This document shows, piece after piece, positions 57,407 through 64,000 of a stretch of DNA of 64,000 bases. The stretch's first letter is position 1. Each line of letters begins with the position of its first letter. Below the pieces are notes generated by a model. The model was not told where the DNA came from and did not search any database. It saw nothing but the letters and a program-made list of their open reading frames with translations. The stretch comes from Crotalaria pallida (Eukaryota > Streptophyta > Magnoliopsida > Fabales > Fabaceae), in contig CM075649.1 of the NCBI GenBank assembly GCA_037953625.1, positions 93,067,290-93,131,289 on the forward strand, written 5' to 3'. A program made the position numbers and the translations under genes.

Positions 57407-60059
57407 CAACCGCGTCACGGGATCACAGCACTCTCACTCACCTGGATGACGACATATCCAGAAACTTTCCAAGATATCCTAGTCGCTAACCTCGTCACGT
57501 TTCCTTCACGTCCGACACCCGAACTAGACATTTTTCCCGTGCGTTAGAACATTTTCGATAAATTCTTAATCTTGTTTCAAAAACTCTTTTGAGATAATTC
57601 CTTTCTTAAGAACTCATTATTAATATCCAAAGACTCCAAAACCAAATCAGATTTCAAATGAAAGACTTTTAAGAAACTTTGAAACCATAATCTTTTATTA
57701 GAACAAATCCACCTTTTCTTAATTCAAAAACACTTTGCTTATAAAAATCATTTTCTTGAACCATTAAACAAAAAATCAAAACTCTAGAAAAATACAGTTT
57801 TAAAACCAACTCAAGTTGATTCATTAAATCTCCAAACATTACTTAAAATTCCAAATTAATTTAGGTTGTTAGAAATCACATGTTTAAATAAAACGTTTTT
57901 CTTTGAGATTCAAACATAGATTTTTACGAACAGACTTCACAAACAGATTCAGCACACAAAACAGCACATACAATCACACACCACACAAATCACATTTTCA
58001 ATCATTCAGACTTTTTACTTAAATTATAACCTTAATAGATTCATTTAATTATACTTAAGAAAATAATTTAAACTTAATCTTCTAATTAATTTACATAAAC
58101 CGATTTACTATGGTCAATAGTTTTCCAATCACAAATTAATTTTAAAACTAAAATCATTAAATTAACAGGATAAAAATATAATCAGATCAAACCAAAGAAT
58201 TAAAAGAAACACACATCACATAACATCATGCACCTAAGAATATAATTATCATCACAATCATCTTAAGAAAATAGTTTTCCTACCAATTAAATACGTGTTG
58301 GCCGAATATTACACATACAATTTGCAAAGATTTAATGCATAAATACAAACATACAATCATGAAATCATTTCTTTTATTTTAAGACCAAAAACCGTGAGCA
58401 TATAGTATAAAAATTAACAACTTAAATTTCATTCTCCAAAACAAAATCAACACACACTTTAAATCACAAATTATCACACATATTTCTTTTAGAAACTTAA
58501 TTATTTCATGCATGTACTTTTCAAACCTTAAAGTCAATTAACTTTCTCATGCATGCAACTTATGTAAAGAACAAACATATAGATCTATTTCCTAGGTTGA
58601 CCGAAACCTCATCATGACAAAGGGCATGGTTTTTCATTCATTTTCAACATGCAAGAATCATGATAAACACATCAAAACATATCGCATTATTTATTCACAT
58701 CAACCTTCACAAAATAAATTCAAGTTCGTAATTCTTTTTCAAACTAAAAAAATAAGGATTTAATTTTTTTTATCTTCATAAAAATAACATGTATATGTTT
58801 ACAATCATTAAATCTAGTCCTAACACACACATGCATCACTTTTTCACAAAACAACAACATAGATCCTATTTTTCACACATGGCCGAATGGCCTCCCAAAA
58901 ATTTAACACACACAATTTCACATAACTCACAACCAAGGCATGCAAATCTTTAAGGCACCTTTCACAACAACAACTACATCATTCATTCACCTAATCATGC
59001 ATCAAAAAAATCCTTTCCAATCATAAATTCAAGTTCAGTATTTCCGCAAAACAAAATAGAGATTTATTTTCTTGACTTCATAAAAACAACATGCATGTGT
59101 TTAGAATCACTAGATCTAGCTTTGATCTACACATGCATTAACTTTTACAAAATAAAAAGCATGGATCTTAAATAAATCCATATGGCCGAATGGCCTTTCA
59201 TAAAATAAGGCACACACAAAACCTAACACTTAAACCAAATAATATTCATACTAAAAGAAATCAATTTAAAACTTGTTACTTTAATTCTTTTCCCAAAAAA
59301 CGAATCAAACACAAAATAAAAGCATGATTTTTCTCTTAAAAATTAACATGTAAACCAAAGATCTAAACATTTTTCACACATCAAATAGAGATAATTACAT
59401 GCACACACTTAAATCAATTAAGAACATCACTAAACTAACATGCAAGACTAGGAACTTAAACTTTTTCACAAATCAAGTTTAGATCATGAATTTTCTTGTC
59501 AAATAATCATAAACAAACACATAAATCATAGTTTGAAGCAAGAAAATTAAACATGCAAGAAGGATTTATTTTAGCTTTCACAAAACTTTGGCCATACTTT
59601 AGATCTTTAAGTTTTTAGTTAGAAAATTACTAGATCTATCAAGAAAATCCAAACCGAAACAAAAACATAAGGATCACATATTACAATTTATTTTTAAGTC
59701 CTTTAAGTCCTTAATCTAGCAAGATCAACTCATTATATCAACAAGCAAGAAGAAATAAGAAGTAGATCTACAAACTAGAAAAGAAAGGTCTATACTATCA
59801 CAAGTCTTCTTCCCCTTCAAATCCTACCATGAAAGGAATTGGTCTTCTAGCTCCTAAGGCTCTTGATTTACATGGAAACTGCTAGGTTTTGGCTTGGATC
59901 ATCTTCTTCTTTCTCCTCCATACCCCACGGCTTCTCTTCCTCTCTCTCTCTATTTCTTTTCTCTTTTTCTCTCTAAGAATAAAATGGATTCTTAGGAGTG
60001 GTGTTTGTGTTGGTGGAAGAAGTGAGAATGGGTGAAATGAAAAATGAGTCAAGGCATTT

Positions 60060-60068
60060 CTATTTATA
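60060..60068 (-). promoter_or_regulatory. TATA box of the right-hand element LTR
   Basis: TATAAATAG on the minus strand, followed by a leader ending in a purine-rich stretch. Confidence 0.6.
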
Positions 60069-61019
60069 AGCAAGTTCAATCTCCCCCTTATGTCCTTGGG
60101 TGTGGGTTTCGGCCATGAGAAATGAGGAAGGGTAATTTTGGCCTTCCAATTAGTTGCATGGGTGGATGTTATCATATGGAAGGGGACAAGGTAGCATGGC
60201 TAGGTGCTTAGAAGTCAATCTAGGCTTAAAGACTTGTTGGCCATAGTTAGCGTTTGGTTACTTTAGTTACTAGTTTAGTTTGATTACTAATTTTGGTTGG
60301 TTTCTAATTCCTTAGCCTACAAGCTTCTACTCCTAGCTTATACGCATATACATACGGCATACACACACATACACACGTATATACCTTCATACATACACAT
60401 ACTGTATCACACATACGCATACATTTTTTTTTCATTTTATTTTTTTCTTAATCTTATTTGTTTAAATTCATCAATCCACACAAAAGGCAATTTATTCAAA
60501 AATCATACTCATTCAATTAATTTTCATGCATCACACAGCAAACACACACATCAAACCAAGCATTCATCACACAAAAATTCATGCCAAACCAATAAATTCA
60601 TTTTCTTTAAAGCAAATTCTAAAAAATTCGTATTTTATAATTCTGAAAATAAATTTTCGTAAATCCACCCAGAAAAATCTGAAAATCAAATTTTCAAAAT
60701 CTACATTCCAAGATGATCGTTTTGATATAAAATTCGTAAAAATCTGAGTTACGGTTAAAAAGTTATAAATTTTTCAAGTTAACAGACCCAAAAATTCAAT
60801 TTCAAACAAAATCACTTTTCAATAAAAACACATTTTAACAGAACCATTCACTTCTCTTTTATGAAAACATTTTGTTTATAGAAATTCATAAAAAAAATCA
60901 AACTTTATTTCTTATTTACGTAAAACACTTTTCCAAAAACCTTTTATAAAAACAGAACTTCGGGGTTTATTTTAATCAAATTCGTTCTCGCACGTACGGG
61001 AAAAATGCGGGGTGTTACA

Positions 61020-61056
61020 TTCTCCCCAACTTGAAGATTTCTCGTCCTCGAGAAAT
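61020..61056 (-). other. PPT and pre-PPT hairpin of the right-hand element
   Basis: PPT AAGTTGGGGAGAA (61032 to 61020 on the minus strand). Four bases upstream of it, ATTTCTCG (61037-61044) pairs with CGAGAAAT (61049-61056), loop AGGA on the minus strand. Confidence 0.85.
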
Positions 61057-62580
61057 ACCGTACAGGGTCTATCAAACCCGTGGACGCGTAACTCCTTGAA
61101 GAAATCTCTTTTACTCGTTAGCTATCGTTATCGTTGCATCTTCGAACGTGCACCATCTTTGCTTCGTTCTTAGGAGCGGATTAAACGGATTTCTTGCAAA
61201 AGTAATCTCTCAGGGTATATTCAATAACAAAGTTGATGGGTTACAAACGATATGGTTCCACTGGTAACAAAAGACTGAGGGGTTCAAAAACATCAGAACA
61301 TTGTTCAAGAATAAAAGGTTATGGGTATTTGGGGTCGAGACACTCCTACACTCAGAGTTACATCTTGCTTACCTCTTCAAGCCTAAACAGGCTACTCCTC
61401 AAAAACTTCACGTTTCCGACTACTCCCCAACTTGGATGACACATACCACCTTTATTCTTAGAGGCTCAACCTCCAAATACTCCCATCCTTCGTCACTTTT
61501 TGGTTATTCCTACAAAATTTCCCTTCACTTAACTCCAATCTATCCTCTCATTATTTTACTTCTCACCAAATAATAATCCTTATCAGACTCCTATAACCAC
61601 TATTTTATCCACCTTTTGCCCTAATAGCCACTAATCCACAAGAAATATACACTACCTCACTCTTATCTCAACCATTTAATCATTTAACTTAGACAATTCT
61701 AAACCATTTTCCTCCTATTCTAAACCACCAAAACTCTTCAATTCAAAACTCTATCATCCAATACCATATCTAATCCTAGTTGTTCACCTAACCTTGAGTC
61801 AATACTTAAAGAGTCTAACCACAATTTTCCACCAACCTTTTACTTGACTCTACCAGATCATCACTTATTTATCTCTATCTAACTACTTACAACCCAAATC
61901 AAGACACTTATGACCTCAAAACTCTAAATATCACTTTAATTTCTCCCACGCCTTAACACCACCTAAACCATTATTTTGGACCATCCGACATCAAAATTCT
62001 TAGTCCTAACCACTTTACGCAACTCACCACTCATCTAAGGCTCCTATTCCCTTCAAGACTCATACTTCTCTTCATCCACACTATCATCCCTTCACACTGA
62101 CTCTCCATTCTAAGACCACCTACTTGCCCGGTATAGGGTATTAGGGTTCAAAAATCAAACGAGGAAACTTCGGGTTCATAAACAATGATGGTCTAGGGTT
62201 TTCAGAAAAGGCTGTTTCAAACATCATGCCAAAGCAATTTGGCGCGTATAAGGTTTTCACAAGAAAAGTTTTAATCGGAGAAGTGTTCTAATCGCAGGAC
62301 AAGATCACACAGCAAGAGTGTAAGGATCATCAAAAACAGGATAGGTTCACATCAAAGAAAAGTTCAACGAAAGAAGATTCAAATCACGCATCAACATCCC
62401 ATGACATACTGATCGCGGCTCCTCGTCTTCGCGGTAGACGAAAACTGACACGCCTCATGGAACTTTCACGCACTCTTAGCATTCATATTCTCATCTATCG
62501 CTACCTTATTACTAACGCACACACAGAGACACACAGCAGAGTATGTAAGTCCACACGTAAAGTTACTTAGTTCAACCTCT
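61057..62580 (-). other. interior of the right-hand element, non-coding
   Basis: 1.5 kb without a recognisable gag or pol. On the minus strand a short basic stretch (RLPRRRGAAISMSW, near 62430-62390) recalls the Arg-rich start of Tekay-type Gag but a stop follows; I regard it as a possible remnant only. Confidence 0.6.
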
Positions 62581-62592
62581 GCTCTGATACCA
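62581..62592 (-). other. primer binding site (tRNA-Met) of the right-hand element
   Basis: GCTCTGATACCA, reverse complement of TGGTATCAGAGC, four bases from the LTR end at 62597. Confidence 0.93.
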
Positions 62593-62596
62593 TTTA

Positions 62597-64000
62597 TGTA
62601 ACACCCCGATTCGGCAACTTGAAAACTTACATTCAAAGTAGTGAAAATTAGGGCCAAATTTTTTTTTTTAAACGAGTAGTGCACAAGATGAGGGCACTTA
62701 AGTTTCCAAAACAAAGTTATAACTAAAACTTGTGTTCTCATATTGTACAAACCATTCAAGTTCCAAATCGAGATGTCACAGGACACCGCACTTTGAAACT
62801 TGTTTTTCAAAACATCTTGTAAAACATGGCCCGTTTACTTGTTTCAAAACAACAATGCTAAATAAAACACTTGCCGGGGGTACAGTATGATAGAGCAAGG
62901 CAACTAAGAACTTACAATGGATTACCTTCCGCCAGGGGAATTCCTAACTTCTATTCTTGCACGCCGAAATTATCGTTCTATCTTCGCGTCATGGCAGCCC
63001 AAGTTCTCGGTCCACAAGAAGAGTTGTCGCCCTCAACCATCTCCGGAGCCTCCCTCCGAGAATCGTCTGGTACTCGCTCCTTCTTGCCGGGATGCAGATG
63101 CATCACTACACGCTATACTACCTACCGGTTGCAATATCAACAATTGTCGATACGACAACACGGTAGGAGAGAGTCAGTGTTCCGAACACCAACGGGTTGA
63201 CCTTGCAGTCTCAGGGTAAATCAAATATAAAGATAGACCGATAAAACAACATAACATGTAATACACATAGCACATACATACCACAAAACATTTCAGCATA
63301 TTCTAAACACATCCACACTCATCAGCCTTCATAACTTTTCTCCATTCTCTTTCAATCATCATTCCACACTTATTTCTTATCCCAAGGATTCTTTCTTTAG
63401 ATACTCACCATGTCATTCTTATTCAATGCTTAATAATTCGATGCGCTCTTATTTGAAACGCCTGTGTGCTTTTAAGTTTTATTATTTCGATTAGCATCAA
63501 TGATGAGGGGGACACATCATTGAGCTCACACAAGTCTACATCTCCTCGGTCAACCACCCAACCTAGTCGGAAGCAAACAGGAGTACAAGACCTTTACCGC
63601 GCGGGCACGACAGCTGTCACACAAACAAATGGTCCCAGACCAGGAGGCCTAGCCTCAAATCATAATCATAATTCTCAAAATATCAATGCACGCTCTCAGC
63701 GGCAATCACAAATGCCCCGTTCTAGTCCCTCTCACTGTTCCTGAAAAGCCATAGGGGTGACAACACTATTCAGGTCCCGGGTGCAGAACTTACCACGGTA
63801 TTAGACCCAGTCCCCACCACATTAGTGCACCACATGTGGAGTTCGTTCCGCCCAGAATAGTACTCAAGGCAACGTGACATTTTACCGTCCGAGCCTACCC
63901 TGTTGCATTCACAACCCGAATATCCTTGATATCCGGGGTACCTTCCTCTCCACTACTTCGATACGACACTCATGCCTCACTGCGTTTGTAAATGTCTGTT
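62597..64000 (-). repeat. 5' LTR of the right-hand element, partial
   Basis: Matches 55238-56641 in order. Only its 3' part lies inside the window. Confidence 0.92.

Larger units (their letters stand above)
55238..61019 (-). repeat. 3' LTR of the right-hand element
   Basis: On the minus strand it starts at 61019 with TGTAACACCCCGC and ends at 55238 with CGGGGTGTTACA. The TATA box TATAAATAG is at 60068 to 60060. Hairpins lie at 55761-55807 and 57379-57406, and a purine-rich 16/17-base match at 56584-56600. ORFs at 55511-55859 recur at 62871-63219 only because both are LTR copies. Confidence 0.93.
55238..64000 (-). mobile_element. minus-strand non-coding LTR element with 5.8-kb LTRs (continues past the window)
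   Basis: 3' LTR 55238-61019 (5,782 bp), PPT 61020-61032, interior 61020-62596 (1,577 bp), PBS 62581-62592, and 5' LTR from 62597 to beyond 64000. The visible 1.4 kb of the two LTRs differs by roughly 2% by eye. The five bases before the left end are ATGGT; the other end is outside. No gag-pol can be recognised, so it is LARD-like, with most of its length in LTRs. Confidence 0.92.

Overview
This is nuclear DNA of a seed plant, most likely an angiosperm with a large, repeat-rich genome. It has no bacterial gene organisation. Nearly every base belongs to long terminal repeat (LTR) retrotransposons nested inside one another, plus one L1-type LINE fragment. PBS sites are initiator-tRNA-Met type (TGGTATCAGAGC) or Asp-like (TGGCGCCGT...). 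The only piece of cellular gene I recognise is one 58-bp exon-like segment resembling the SC35 splicing factor (45867-45924). The species cannot be named from sequence alone.

Left third (1-29649): a tandem array of a gag-only element (TR-GAG type, Tekay/Del-like) with about 4.8-kb LTRs, in the order LTR1 - gag A - LTR2 - gag B - LTR3. LTR1 (1-8684) has its middle replaced by a 5'-truncated LTR of a related family (294-6076). LTR2 (10334-26274) is split by a complete 11.1-kb Tat-lineage Ty3/gypsy element (11687-22804, TSD ATGAT) with dual RNase H, degenerate gag-pol and an antisense extra gene. LTR3 (27925-29273) stops at exactly the same nucleotide where the Tat element enters LTR2, and is followed by only 376 bp of Tat LTR.

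Middle (29650-46765): a minus-strand element of which the internal region and 5' LTR (41731-45808) remain. It carries a young, complete, non-coding LARD (31610-40839, TSD ATTCT) and a 5'-truncated LINE (41857-43716, TSD AACATGGAGT). The exon fragment and about 950 bp of unclassified DNA follow.

Right (46766-64000): a plus-strand LTR (from 46766) split by a 6.55-kb minus-strand solo LTR (48334-54884, TSD GTCAA), then a minus-strand element with 5.8-kb LTRs and a 1.58-kb non-coding interior (55238 to beyond the window end).

The most interesting signal is not a gene. The Tekay-like LTR families here share hairpins at homologous places whose stems differ in sequence but keep pairing: one 4-5 nt upstream of the polypurine tract, one after a GTTCGGAA...CTTACTCTCTC block about 550-740 bp before the LTR 3' end, one after a shared block further upstream, and a CTGA-loop hairpin in two other families. 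This looks like a conserved structured-RNA cassette of long-LTR, largely non-coding retrotransposons. A second notable signal is a sharp drop in divergence (about 2.1% to 0.4%, hand-counted) between LTR2 and LTR3 near 10930/28510, suggesting a late copying event that carried the Tat junction into LTR3.
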